Notes: a model not told the origin generated them from the sequence alone. DNA of 64,000 bases from Eubacterium coprostanoligenes (GCF_900167205.1 NZ_FUWW01000003.1:1-64000), one strand, 5' to 3'. Counted from the first letter of the stretch, positions 1-8,502 are shown. A program made the numbers and translations.

Positions 1-129
1 AGCAGATGTTATTGTTATGAGCGAGCCCATTCCGCCTTTTGGCGGAACAGAGGCAACAACGCCGTCTTTAACTTCTGTTATTTTTATATCACCAAGAATG
101 ATATTCTCTTTTTTTATTGACACTATCAC
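1..129 (-). CDS. Partial ORF, N-terminal end of unknown protein running off the left edge
   Basis: An open frame enters the window from the left and reads on the minus strand, with GTG codons at 129 or 123 as possible starts and an in-frame TAG just upstream. The visible 41-43 residues include GDIKITEVKDGVVASVPP and then GGMGS. I do not recognise the family. No clear Shine-Dalgarno site precedes either GTG. The opposite frame is also open here, so coding on the minus strand is preferred only because its residues look more protein-like. Confidence 0.35.
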   Translation of the reverse strand, partial: MIVSIKKENIILGDIKITEVKDGVVASVPPKGGMGSLITITSA

Positions 130-170
130 GCAAATTGACTAAACAAACTAAATATGATATATTACCAATG

Positions 171-249
171 TAGCCACTTTGTTGGAAGCCAATGGGCAGA
201 CCCTTTTTAGGGTCAACGAAGCCTATCTGTCTTACCAATTTTGTGGCTA
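171..249. other. Nested inverted repeat, possible structured RNA
   Basis: The outer arms TAGCCAC and GTGGCTA close a nested set of stems: TTGG/CCAA, then GGCAGA/TCTGTC, then CCC/GGG around a T-rich loop, with asymmetric internal loops between them. The asymmetry is unlike a plain terminator, and there is no T-run at either side. It lies between the partial minus-strand ORF and the plus-strand alcohol dehydrogenase, so it could be a leader for either. I could not match it to a known riboswitch class. Confidence 0.4.
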
Positions 250-349
250 TTTTTATTTTTTAATAACAAGCTACTCCCCTTTGATATTGAAATCATAAGA
301 GAAACATTCTATAATTTAAGCAGAAATAAATTTGAAAGCGATGATGAAA

Positions 350-1390
350 ATGCAGACATACACCTATGTTTCACAAGGAAAATTTGAATTGACCGAAAAA
401 CCGAAGCCTGTGCTTATGCACGAGAGAGATGCCATTGTTAAGGTGACGCTTGCAAGCATTTGTTCAAGCGACCTGCACATCAAACACGGAAGCGTTCCTC
501 GTGCCGTTCCCGGCATAACTGTTGGGCATGAAATGGTCGGAATCGTTGAGGAAGTCGGCAGTGCGGTGAGTACCGTTAAGCCGGGTGACCGTGTGACCGT
601 GAATGTTGAAACCTTTTGCGGAGAGTGCTTTTTCTGCAAAAAAGGATATGTGAACAACTGCACGGACAAAAACGGCGGTTGGGCACTCGGTTGCAGAATA
701 GACGGCGGGCAGGCTGAATATGTGCGTGTTCCGTTTGCCGACCGGGGCTTAAACAAAATCCCCGACAGCGTCACGGACAGGCAGGCTTTGTTTGTTGGTG
801 ATGTGCTTGCAACGGGATTTTGGGCAACACGAATTTCTGAAATCACAGGAGATGACACGGTGCTTATTATCGGCGCGGGACCAACGGGAATTTGTACATT
901 GCTTTGCGTAATGTTGAAAAATCCGAAGCGTATCATCATTTGCGAAAAAGACGAAATCCGAATTAAATTCATCAACGAAAATTATCCTGATGTGCTCACG
1001 GTTTTGCCGAGCGAATGCCTGAATTTTGTTCAGGCAAACAGCGAACACGGCGGTGCGGATGTTGTGCTTGAGGTTGCAGGTGCGGACTCCACATTCCGCT
1101 TGGCGTGGGAATGTGCTCGACCAAACGCAATTGTGACAGTTGTTGCGTTATATGACAAGACACAAGCTCTCCCCCTCCCTGATATGTACGGCAAAAACCT
1201 GACCTTCAAAATCGGCGGAGTTGACGGTTGCGACTGTGAGGAAACTCTTAAACTTATCGCACAAGGGAAAATCAACACAGAGCCTCTTATCACCCACACA
1301 TATCCGTTGAGCAAAATTGACGAAGCATACGACCTTTTTGAAAACAAAAAAGACGGTGTTATCAAGGTTGCCGTTGATTGCCAAAAATAA
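350..1390 (+). CDS. Zinc-type alcohol dehydrogenase (MDR superfamily)
   Basis: A medium-chain dehydrogenase/reductase that would oxidise an alcohol or polyol with NAD(P). The N-terminal GroES-like half carries the catalytic-zinc signature GHEMVGIVEEVG and a structural-zinc cluster CGECFFCKKGYVNNC. The Rossmann half has VLIIGAGPTG. About 347 residues is normal for the family. Possible starts are TTG 332 and ATG 341, 344 and 350. I chose 350 because the family usually begins a few residues before the first beta strand, but no strong Shine-Dalgarno site decides it. The gene is monocistronic, with no sugar or alcohol pathway partner beside it, so the substrate cannot be named. Confidence 0.88.
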   Translation: MQTYTYVSQGKFELTEKPKPVLMHERDAIVKVTLASICSSDLHIKHGSVPRAVPGITVGHEMVGIVEEVGSAVSTVKPGDRVTVNVETFCGECFFCKKGYVNNCTDKNGGWALGCRIDGGQAEYVRVPFADRGLNKIPDSVTDRQALFVGDVLATGFWATRISEITGDDTVLIIGAGPTGICTLLCVMLKNPKRIIICEKDEIRIKFINENYPDVLTVLPSECLNFVQANSEHGGADVVLEVAGADSTFRLAWECARPNAIVTVVALYDKTQALPLPDMYGKNLTFKIGGVDGCDCEETLKLIAQGKINTEPLITHTYPLSKIDEAYDLFENKKDGVIKVAVDCQK

Positions 1391-1449
1391 TTTGCGAAAG
1401 ACACACTAATTTTGTGTTAAAACAACAAAAAAGACATTAAAAAATCTAT

Positions 1450-1478
1450 TTGTGTATAAACTGTTTATATGCTATAAT
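1450..1478 (+). promoter_or_regulatory. Putative sigma-A promoter
   Basis: TTGTGT at 1450-1455 and a perfect TATAAT at 1473-1478 are separated by 17 bases. It would drive the short leader ORF and the phosphatase gene downstream. Confidence 0.6.
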
Positions 1479-1530
1479 ATACATCTGTTCTGTTGAAACA
1501 TTTTTATGAACATTTTTGGAGGACATAAAA

Positions 1531-1557
1531 ATGAAAAGGGTACATAAAAAGAGATGA
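1531..1557 (+). other. Eight-codon leader ORF or broken gene start
   Basis: A good ribosome site GGAGG (1518-1522) precedes ATG 1531 with 8-base spacing, but the frame stops after MKRVHKKR. In the +1 frame the sequence continues as DEKTNDEIINIMVNNC before a stop. It may therefore be the start of a frameshifted small gene rather than a regulatory peptide. No family is recognised. Confidence 0.3.
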
Positions 1558-1624
1558 AAAAACAAACGATGAAATCATCAACATTATGGTGAATAACTGC
1601 TAATAATCAAAAAATATGTGTAAG

Positions 1625-2086
1625 ATGAAAAAAATAATGTTCGTTTGCCACGGCAACATTTGTCGCTCGCCTATGGCAGAATTTATACTAAAGGATATGG
1701 TAAAACAAAAAGGATTGCAAAATGATTTTGTCATCTGTTCAAGTGCCACAAGCACGGAAGAGATTTGGAACGGAATCGGCAATCCTGTATATCCGCCGGC
1801 AAAAGCCGTGCTCAACAGTCACGGAATCAACCCTGACGGCAAGCGTGCCGTGCAGTTAACCAAAAGCGACTACGACAAATACGATTTGTTCATCGGTATG
1901 GACAGTGCAAATATTCGAAATATGAAGCGTATTTTAGACGGCGACCCTCAATTCAAAATCCACAAGCTTATGGAATACACCGACAGCACCGCCGATGTGT
2001 CCGACCCTTGGTACACACGAGATTTTAACAGATGCTACAATGATATCCACAAAGGTTGCGAAGCACTGCTGAATTCTTTAATATAA
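1625..2086 (+). CDS. Low molecular weight protein tyrosine phosphatase
   Basis: A cytoplasmic phosphatase that removes phosphate from phosphotyrosine or small phosphoesters. The P-loop CHGNICRS lies at residues 8-15, with catalytic Cys8 and Arg14. The conserved general-acid aspartate is in DPWYT near residue 127, as expected for LMW-PTP. About 153 residues is typical length. The in-frame ATG at 1616 adds only MCK; the one at 1625 gives the usual MKKIMFVC start. No tyrosine kinase gene is adjacent, so its in-cell partner is unknown. Confidence 0.93.
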   Translation: MKKIMFVCHGNICRSPMAEFILKDMVKQKGLQNDFVICSSATSTEEIWNGIGNPVYPPAKAVLNSHGINPDGKRAVQLTKSDYDKYDLFIGMDSANIRNMKRILDGDPQFKIHKLMEYTDSTADVSDPWYTRDFNRCYNDIHKGCEALLNSLI

Positions 2087-2111
2087 AACGAACTCAAAGG
2101 GAAGTATCAAA

Positions 2112-2222
2112 ATGATAAACAAATTGCATTTGGCAATGATAGATTTATATAACGGTGACGCAAAGAGAATTCAACATTTTTGCAAAGTTCACAGCTATGC
2201 AAAACTCATTGCAGAAGCATAA
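2112..2222 (+). pseudogene. Truncated HD-domain phosphohydrolase, N-terminal fragment
   Basis: A ribosome site (AAAGGGA) and ATG 2112 start a 36-residue frame containing KRIQHFCKVHSYAKLIAEA. This matches how small HD-domain hydrolases begin: a GDPxRIxHxxKVHxFAKxI helix ahead of the HD residues. The frame then stops at TAA 2220-2222, and the rest of the domain is absent before the next gene. I read it as a deletion remnant. The family assignment is from memory of the pattern. Confidence 0.55.
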
Positions 2223-2290
2223 ATTTTGAGGTTTTTGATATATTTATCTTGAAAAAAGAAGGCATATAAAAATATGCCTCGAAGTTATTC

Positions 2291-2818
2291 TTATTTATCT
2301 TTATCTGAATTTCCGGAATAACCTATTTCTGATAATATCTTTCCTAATTCACCCATATAATCTTCATCACAATAAGCATATAGAGCGGTATTTCCAACTC
2401 GAATTGTTATATAATATACTCCTTTTGACTTCAAGGAATACATGGAATAGTTATTATAACCCTCATCTCGTTCAATCATATCACCACTTTGATAAGTGTG
2501 CATTTGAGAACAAGCATGGTTATATACATTAATTGCACTATTGTCATTATCAAATTCAAAGAAATCAAAACGGATTTTTTTGTTGTCGATTGTTACACTC
2601 TTTTGCAAATTTGAATCATCTTCAATATATAATGATGTCGTATCAATTGGTTCATATCCTAAATTTATAATCTCTTCATAAACTCGTTGACTTTCTACAG
2701 GTGTTTTCTCTCCAGTGTTAATTGACAATATTCCCCAAATTATTGCGAACAATATTATAATGAATGCTATGCTAAGATAAATTCCTTTGTTTCCGAGTTT
2801 TCTAAACTTTTCAAACAT
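2291..2818 (-). CDS. Hypothetical membrane-anchored protein
   Basis: A 175-residue protein of no family I recognise. A short basic N-terminus (FRKLGNKG) is followed by one strongly hydrophobic helix at about residues 13-32. A hydrophilic, acidic domain of about 140 residues then probably faces outside. It has two regions rich in Tyr/Asp/Asn and two cysteines. The gene is isolated, on the opposite strand from its neighbours, and AT-rich like the accessory region around it. Confidence 0.7.
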   Translation of the reverse strand: MFEKFRKLGNKGIYLSIAFIIILFAIIWGILSINTGEKTPVESQRVYEEIINLGYEPIDTTSLYIEDDSNLQKSVTIDNKKIRFDFFEFDNDNSAINVYNHACSQMHTYQSGDMIERDEGYNNYSMYSLKSKGVYYITIRVGNTALYAYCDEDYMGELGKILSEIGYSGNSDKDK

Positions 2819-3300
2819 ATATTTACCCTCATTTAAATTAATATAGACTCAGTATAGCAAATGTCAATATTTTAATCAAGTTAATAAAACATCATATTTT
2901 TCGCAAAAGTAAGAAAGACTAACTATTAAAAGTCAAGTCCAAAAAAGAAAAATATTGCGAATTGATTGACAGTAAAAAAGGCATAACGAACGCTTTTATT
3001 TCTACAATTGACAATAAATTTTAAGTAATATACAATAATGTAAAGATTGAAAATTTACACTATCGAAATGTTACTGTTGAGGCGTGTTGTAACGGTATCA
3101 GGTTTCACGCAAAGAAAAGTGAAATCGTCGAGTGATTTTTCATTAAATTTACTTTTTTGTAAGCATTTATGTACTGAATAATACTTATTTTATATTGCTT
3201 TCTTTCCATAACATACCTCGTGTTTTTTATCGAAAAACGGTGGATTTTTAGTACGATTTATAGTACAATGAGTTCACTAAATTATGAAAGGAAGATACCT
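2819..3300. other. Long AT-rich intergenic region
   Basis: Nearly 500 bases without a supported gene. I see no tRNA, transposase remnant or convincing hairpin. Two imperfect promoter-like AT stretches occur near 3020-3060. The last 15 bases hold the ribosome site AAAGGAAG for the Fe-S protein gene. Confidence 0.5.
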
Positions 3301-3990
3301 ATGATTAGAAAAATCATTAAGATAGATAAAGAAAAATGTAACGGTTGCGGTGCCTGTGCATCTGCCTGCCACGAGGGTGCAATAGAAATGGTAAACGGCA
3401 AAGCCGTTCTCACAAGAGAGAACTATTGCGACGGCTTGGGAGATTGCCTGCCCGCCTGTCCTGTTGACGCAATTTCGTTTGAAATGCGAGAGGCTCCGGC
3501 TTATGATGAGGCGGCGGTTAAAGCAAGTCAAAAAACAAAGCAACACGCACATTCAGGTTGTCCCGGTTCACGCTCAATGAGTATAAATCACGAAAAGAAA
3601 ACGGATAATGCCGATGTCTCGATATCAAGTCAGCTTTCACAATGGCCTGTGCAGATTAAGCTTGTGCCTGTTAACGCTCCTTATTTTGACGGTGCAAATC
3701 TCCTTGTTGCCGCTGATTGCTCGGCTTATGCCTATGGCAATTTCCACAACGATTTCATCAAAAACAAGATTACCTTAATAGGTTGCCCGAAGCTTGATGA
3801 TGTTGATTATGCAGATAAATTAACTGCAATTCTTGCAAATAATAATATTAAGAGCGTAACGGTTGTTAGAATGGAGGTGCCTTGCTGCGGAGGTATCGAG
3901 CACGCAGTTAAAACAGCACTTCAAAGCAGCGGAAAATTCATTCCGTGGCAGGTCGTAACAATCTCATCAGACGGAAAAATATTATCATAG
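3301..3990 (+). CDS. 4Fe-4S ferredoxin-domain protein
   Basis: A 229-residue iron-sulfur protein. The N-terminal ferredoxin domain has a complete CNGCGACASAC motif (Cys13, 16, 19, 23). The second motif, CDGLGDCLPACP (Cys43, 49, 53), has Leu where the middle cysteine of a bacterial 2[4Fe-4S] ferredoxin would be, so the second cluster may have three protein ligands. A longer C-terminal domain follows, with TLIGCPKLDD and VPCCGG. The start at 3301 is set by AAAGGAAG nine bases upstream; an upstream in-frame ATG at 3220 has no ribosome site. The cupin gene follows 27 bases later and is likely cotranscribed. The redox partner is unknown. Confidence 0.85.
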   Translation: MIRKIIKIDKEKCNGCGACASACHEGAIEMVNGKAVLTRENYCDGLGDCLPACPVDAISFEMREAPAYDEAAVKASQKTKQHAHSGCPGSRSMSINHEKKTDNADVSISSQLSQWPVQIKLVPVNAPYFDGANLLVAADCSAYAYGNFHNDFIKNKITLIGCPKLDDVDYADKLTAILANNNIKSVTVVRMEVPCCGGIEHAVKTALQSSGKFIPWQVVTISSDGKILS

Positions 3991-4017
3991 GGTAACGGTA
4001 ATAAGGAGGATAAATCA

Positions 4018-4356
4018 ATGGCATTTATAAAAAATGTAAATCACGAGGAAGTATTTGCCTTGGCAAATCAAGTGACTGTTCAGCCCGGACAGGTAGTAAG
4101 CAAAACCTTGGCGCAAAACAGTGCAGTCAGCGTAACACTGTTTGCCTTTTCGCAGGGCGAGGAAATCGGCACACACGACTCAACAGGTGATGCAATGGTT
4201 ACTGTTTTAGAGGGAACAGGACAGTTTACTGTTGACGGAAATGTGTATCTCTGCAACGCAGGTGAAGCTATTGTTATGCCCGCTAAAAAGCCACACGCAG
4301 TCTATGCTCCAACTGATTTCAAAATGCTTTTAACAGTAGTTTTCCCACTTGAATAG
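4018..4356 (+). CDS. Cupin-domain protein
   Basis: A 112-residue single-domain cupin. Motif 1 is recognisable around GEEIGTHDSTGDAMVTVLEG and motif 2 around GEAIVMPAKKPHAV, giving candidate metal ligands from His and Glu residues. Such proteins fold as a small beta barrel and bind a metal or small ligand; the sequence gives no substrate. AAGGAGG sits just upstream of ATG 4018. It follows the Fe-S gene closely, forming a two-gene operon that ends in a strong terminator. Confidence 0.88.
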   Translation: MAFIKNVNHEEVFALANQVTVQPGQVVSKTLAQNSAVSVTLFAFSQGEEIGTHDSTGDAMVTVLEGTGQFTVDGNVYLCNAGEAIVMPAKKPHAVYAPTDFKMLLTVVFPLE

Positions 4357-4366
4357 GCAATAAAAT

Positions 4367-4397
4367 AACCGAGAGTGATTAAATCGCTCTCGGTTTT
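4367..4397 (+). terminator. Intrinsic terminator after cupin gene
   Basis: Arms AACCGAGAG and CTCTCGGTT enclose a short loop and are followed by a T-rich tail. Confidence 0.85.
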
Positions 4398-4410
4398 GTT
4401 GTTGTGGTAT

Positions 4411-4479
4411 TTACGGTAAAATTTCAAGCCGATAGCCGTCGGGATCTTAGATGAAATAAATGCCCATTTCGTGATTTTC
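4411..4479 (-). pseudogene. C-terminal remnant of a VOC/glyoxalase-family protein
   Basis: On the minus strand this stretch reads ENHEMGIYFI, a stop, then DPDGYRLEILP and a second stop. This is the characteristic end of glyoxalase/VOC proteins, in which xxxYFxDPDGYxLE carries the last metal ligand. An in-frame TAA (4447-4449) interrupts it, and no upstream part of the gene is found toward 4577. It is a decayed fragment. Confidence 0.6.
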
Positions 4480-4577
4480 ACATTGGTTTTATTATTTGTG
4501 AAAAATGCCTAAAAAACCTTTATTTTTAATGATGATTATAGTATAATCGTAATATAGATTGTACGGAGGTTTTAGCT

Positions 4578-6074
4578 ATGGCAAATTGTATATCTGAAAA
4601 AAATGCCGAAAAAAAGTATGTTTCTAAAAAAGAGCTTGTAAATTTTCTTGCAGGTCTTTCGGGTCAAAATCTTGTTTATTCGCTGATTGGCGGCTCCTTC
4701 TTTACATATTTTATGACGGATATTGCTCTGTTTCCTGCAATAACCGTATCGGTATTGCTTATTGTTATGAAGGTGTGGGACGGTATTAACGACCCTGTTG
4801 TAGGCTCATTTATTGACCGCCATACCTTTAAAAGCGGTGAAAAGCTGCGACCGTTTTTGAAATATACGCCGCTTCCCGTCGGTGTGTTTACCGTTTTGCT
4901 GTTTCTTGTGTTCAGCACAAACGAGAATTTGCTTTGGCTTCGGGTATCGTATTTCATCATAATGTATATCTGTTGGGATTTGGCATATACCGTTCAGGAT
5001 GTCAGTGTGTGGGGAATTACCGCTGCAGTATCGCCTAATTCCTCCGAGAGAGACAGATTTGTTCAGTGGTCAAGAACTATCGGCAGTATGGTTTACAGCG
5101 CCTTCAGTACCGTTATTCCTATGGCACTTGAAATGATTGCCAATGCAAAGGGAATGAGTATGTCGCTTGTTACCTTGGTGTTTGCGATTATATTCGGCTT
5201 AGGCGGCTCAATGCTCAGCTACCGCTGCTCATATGCCCGGGAAAGAATTGCCGTCAACAAGGATGAGCAGCAGGAAACTCTGCGTGAAAGCTTTCTGCTT
5301 TTGTTCAAAAACAAAATGCTTTTGCTTGTAACGCTTTCAAATCTTTTCGGCTCTTTCGGCTTCGGAATAAGCCTTGTTACATATTTCTTTAAATATGAAA
5401 TTCCGTCGGATTTTCTCGGAAACGGAATTATCGGCGCGCTGGGACTTACAACTATTTACTTTATCATTACAGGCTTGCCGGGCTTTATCGGAATGTTGTT
5501 TGCCGATTGGATGAAAAAAAGACTTGGCGGATATGTTAATGTTCTTATACTTATTCAGGTGTTTAATATCGTTGCAAGAGCAATTGCATTTTTCGTTGGC
5601 TTTGAGGGAAAAAGGCTGTGGATTTCAATGATAATAATCGGCATAGGCAGTATTCCGTCGGGTGCGTCGTCAATAGCGCAAACATCAATCTTTTGCGACA
5701 GTATTGACTATATGGAGTGGAAAACAGGCAAGAGAACAGAGGGCATTACCTTTTCTATGCAAACCTCCTTTACAAAGATTTCAAGCGGCATAACATCGGG
5801 ACTTGCAACCCTTGCACTTCATCTTCTCGGATATAAGGCTATTGATAATGCGACAAATTATTTAGGCACTCAAACAGCCGCCTTTGATAGCTGGATTTGG
5901 CCTCTTGTAGTTCTTACTCCTGCTGTTGCAAGCGTTTTGTTTATAATTCCGCTTCTGTTTGTTAACTATACAAAGGAAAAAAGAGCACTTGTGGAAAGTG
6001 ACCTTAACGCTCGCAGAAACGGCTTGGCAGAGTCAGGGGAATCACCCTATGCTGAAAACAGGCAAAAAGACTGA
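4578..6074 (+). CDS. GPH/MelB-type sugar:cation symporter
   Basis: A 498-residue integral membrane transporter with about 12 hydrophobic segments. It belongs to the glycoside-pentoside-hexuronide:cation symporter branch of the major facilitator superfamily. The MelB-like signature is visible in MKVWDGINDPVVGSFIDR (about residues 63-80), with a second helix pair and a soluble C-terminal tail. It probably brings an oligosaccharide into the cell with H+ or Na+. The start ATG 4578 has GGAGG upstream. The glucosidase gene follows 18 bases downstream, so the two form an uptake-and-hydrolysis operon for an alpha-glucoside. Confidence 0.88.
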   Translation: MANCISEKNAEKKYVSKKELVNFLAGLSGQNLVYSLIGGSFFTYFMTDIALFPAITVSVLLIVMKVWDGINDPVVGSFIDRHTFKSGEKLRPFLKYTPLPVGVFTVLLFLVFSTNENLLWLRVSYFIIMYICWDLAYTVQDVSVWGITAAVSPNSSERDRFVQWSRTIGSMVYSAFSTVIPMALEMIANAKGMSMSLVTLVFAIIFGLGGSMLSYRCSYARERIAVNKDEQQETLRESFLLLFKNKMLLLVTLSNLFGSFGFGISLVTYFFKYEIPSDFLGNGIIGALGLTTIYFIITGLPGFIGMLFADWMKKRLGGYVNVLILIQVFNIVARAIAFFVGFEGKRLWISMIIIGIGSIPSGASSIAQTSIFCDSIDYMEWKTGKRTEGITFSMQTSFTKISSGITSGLATLALHLLGYKAIDNATNYLGTQTAAFDSWIWPLVVLTPAVASVLFIIPLLFVNYTKEKRALVESDLNARRNGLAESGESPYAENRQKD

Positions 6075-6092
6075 AAGGATATATAATTTATT

Positions 6093-7754
6093 ATGAAAGA
6101 TTGGTACAAGGAATTAGTTGTTTATCAAATTTGGCCTCGCTCCTTCTGCGACGGAAACGGCGATGGCATAGGCGATTTGCAGGGCGTTCTCTCAAAGCTT
6201 GACTACATAAAGGATTTAGGCTGTAACTGTATATGGTTTTCTCCTCTTTATCCCTCGCCCAATGCCGACTACGGCTACGATATTGCCGACTATAAAAATA
6301 TAAATCCCGAATACGGCGACCTCGACCTTTTCAAAAGAGTTTTAGACGAAGCTCACAAGAGAGAAATTAAGGTTATTATGGACCTTGTTGTTAATCATAC
6401 CTCCGACGAGCATCAGTGGTTTATTAATTCAAAGGATCCAAAATCTCCGTATCACAATTATTATATTTGGCGCAAGGGAAAGAAAAACGGCAAGCGTCCG
6501 CCGAATAACTGGCTTTCTTGCTTTGAGGGCGGTGCATGGGAGCAGGACGAAAAATCGGGCGAATACTATCTTCATGTGTTTGCCAAGAAGCAGCCGGACC
6601 TTAACCACGATAACCCAAAGGTAAGGGAGGAGGTTAAGGATATTATGCGCTTTTGGCTTGATATGGGTGTTGACGGCTTCCGTGAGGATGTTATAACCTT
6701 TATATCAAAGCGACCGGGTCTGCCAAACGGCTTTCCTATTCCTGCTGCCTGCGGAATTGAGCACTATATGGATGGACCTAATATTCATCAGTATCTTCAG
6801 GAATACCGCAAGGTAACTGATATGTACGACTGCTTTACCGTTGGTGAAGCTCCTATGATGACTCCTGCAAAGGCTCTCAATTATATTGACGAACGCCATA
6901 AGGAGCTTGACTTAATGTTTCATTTTCAGCATATCGAGGCAGATTGCTTTATGGTTGATTATATTCAAACGAAGTTCGATTTGCGAAAAATGAAAAGAGC
7001 CTTTTCCGATTGGCAAAGAAAAATCAACGGCAGAGCGTGGAATACCCTTTATATCGAAAATCATGACCACCCACGCATTATATCGCGCTACGGCAGTGAA
7101 AAATACAGAACAGAGTCAGGCAAAATGCTTGCCAATATGTATATGCTTCAGCAGGGAACAGCCTTTGTTTATCAGGGGCAGGAAATAGGTATGCTCAATA
7201 CCGAGCTTGATTCTCTCGACGAATACGAGGATTGCTTCGTAAAGAATAATTACAATGTTGCACGAAACAAGGTGCATCTTAACGAGGAAAAATGCTGGCA
7301 GTGGGCAGTTAAGTCAACAAGAGATAACTCAAGAACACCTGTTCAGTGGAATGCCGAGGAAAACGCAGGCTTTACAACAGGCAAGCCCTGGTTTCCCGTA
7401 AACAAAAACTATACCGAAATTAACGCCGAAAATGAAGAGAAAAATCCAAACTCAATCTTAAATCACTATAAGAAGTTAATCAGATTTAAGCGTGAAAATG
7501 AGGTGGCAATTTACGGAGATTACAAGGAGCATTACAAAAGCTCCTCAAAGCTATATGTTTATGAAAGGAATTATAAGGGCAAGCGATTGCTTGTAATTAA
7601 TTCCTTTAGTGATGAACGGGTACCATTTGAAGCACCTAAGGGCTTTGATTTGGAAAAGGGAACACCTATGCTTTGTAATTACGATAATCCCACTGTTCAG
7701 GGCAACGGCTTTATGCTCCGCCCATATGAAACAAGAGTGTATTACTTTGAATAA
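6093..7754 (+). CDS. GH13 alpha-glucosidase (oligo-1,6-glucosidase type)
   Basis: A 553-residue cytoplasmic glycoside hydrolase of family 13, which releases glucose from short alpha-glucosides. All four GH13 regions are present: DLVVNHTS (97-104), GFREDVI with the nucleophile Asp199, VGEAP with the acid/base Glu252, and ENHDHPR with Asp325. There is no signal peptide, so it acts on sugar already inside the cell. This fits the symporter gene 18 bases upstream. Length and start match the MalL/TreA group. Whether the substrate is isomaltose, sucrose, maltose or trehalose-6-phosphate cannot be settled here; the partner is a symporter and not a PTS, which argues against trehalose-6-phosphate. Confidence 0.92.
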   Translation: MKDWYKELVVYQIWPRSFCDGNGDGIGDLQGVLSKLDYIKDLGCNCIWFSPLYPSPNADYGYDIADYKNINPEYGDLDLFKRVLDEAHKREIKVIMDLVVNHTSDEHQWFINSKDPKSPYHNYYIWRKGKKNGKRPPNNWLSCFEGGAWEQDEKSGEYYLHVFAKKQPDLNHDNPKVREEVKDIMRFWLDMGVDGFREDVITFISKRPGLPNGFPIPAACGIEHYMDGPNIHQYLQEYRKVTDMYDCFTVGEAPMMTPAKALNYIDERHKELDLMFHFQHIEADCFMVDYIQTKFDLRKMKRAFSDWQRKINGRAWNTLYIENHDHPRIISRYGSEKYRTESGKMLANMYMLQQGTAFVYQGQEIGMLNTELDSLDEYEDCFVKNNYNVARNKVHLNEEKCWQWAVKSTRDNSRTPVQWNAEENAGFTTGKPWFPVNKNYTEINAENEEKNPNSILNHYKKLIRFKRENEVAIYGDYKEHYKSSSKLYVYERNYKGKRLLVINSFSDERVPFEAPKGFDLEKGTPMLCNYDNPTVQGNGFMLRPYETRVYYFE

Positions 7755-7775
7755 CAATAATTGAGCAATAAAAAA

Positions 7776-7951
7776 TAGGCTTGTTCATTGTGAACAAGTC
7801 CGTAAAAAATGGACAATAGAAAAAACAGACCTCCTATGGTAGAATAAAAGGAACTACCATAGGAGGATATTTTATGCCCAGAAGTTACAGACAAATAAGT
7901 CAATATGAGAAAGAAATCATAGAGTTGTATAATCAAGGAATAACCAAATCG
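7776..7951 (+). mobile_element. Insertion-sequence remnant: left end and start of a transposase HTH protein
   Basis: A hairpin GGCTTGTTCA/TGAACAAGTC (about 7780-7801) and then a near-perfect inverted repeat of 13-base arms (CCTCCTATGGTAG and its complement, 7832-7866) precede ATG 7874. The downstream arm contains the GGAGG ribosome site. The frame begins MPRSYRQISQYEKEIIEL, typical of the helix-turn-helix first ORF of IS3/IS150-type elements. After about 25 residues it loses similarity and runs into the DUF6809 gene. The rest of the element, including the DDE domain, is missing. Confidence 0.55.
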
Positions 7952-8023
7952 TTTATTATGATAAAATATCTGGACATTAAAACTCCTTTGTGGTATGTTG
8001 TGGTTCTGCAAGGGAGTGATTTT

Positions 8024-8279
8024 ATGTCAACACTACAAGAACTATGGTATGGAAATATCAGACCTAACGAAGATAAGATTATTAGCGATGAGGAGAAAAG
8101 GTTGATTGAACTTATCGCTCGACATCACGAAACATTATCCTCTTCCCTCAAAAAATAATGACTTGAAAGTGTTTGAAAAGTATGTTGATTGCTTTACCGA
8201 ATACTCTTCGCTGATTGAATGCCAGGCATTTGAAATCGGTTTCAAATTAGCAGTAAAACTGTTGAAGGAAATAGAATAG
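8024..8279 (+). pseudogene. Frameshifted DUF6809-like gene
   Basis: ATG 8024 has AAGGGAGTG upstream and reads MSTLQELWYGNIRPNE, the start of the small DUF6809-type proteins of gut Clostridia. The frame ends at TAA 8156-8158 after a run of six A bases. With five A bases the frame continues through NNDLKVFEKYVDCF and ECQAFEIGFKLAVKLL to TAG 8277-8279, which is the expected family C-terminus. One extra A therefore separates the two halves. This could be a true mutation, slippage, or a sequence error. Full product about 84 residues. Function unknown. Confidence 0.7.
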
Positions 8280-8388
8280 ACTCACTCATTTAATTTTAGA
8301 GAGCCTAAAAAATGACAACCAAAAACAGTTATTTACAAATTCAAAATTCACTGTCAATAAAGGCTCTACAACACTCAAAAAGGCTTCA

Positions 8389-8420
8389 CCTTACAAACGT
8401 TGGGTGAAGCCTTTGCTTTC
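8389..8420 (-). terminator. Intrinsic terminator of the AIM24 gene
   Basis: Arms AGGCTTCACC and GGTGAAGCCT surround a short loop. On the minus strand a T-run follows. It lies about 85 bases past the AIM24 stop codon. Confidence 0.7.
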
Positions 8421-8502
8421 ATACAATATCACTTTATATATCAAACAGAAAACAAAAAGTTCATTCCTAATTGATGTTTTTTAATATATAATCAAAAAAC
8501 TT

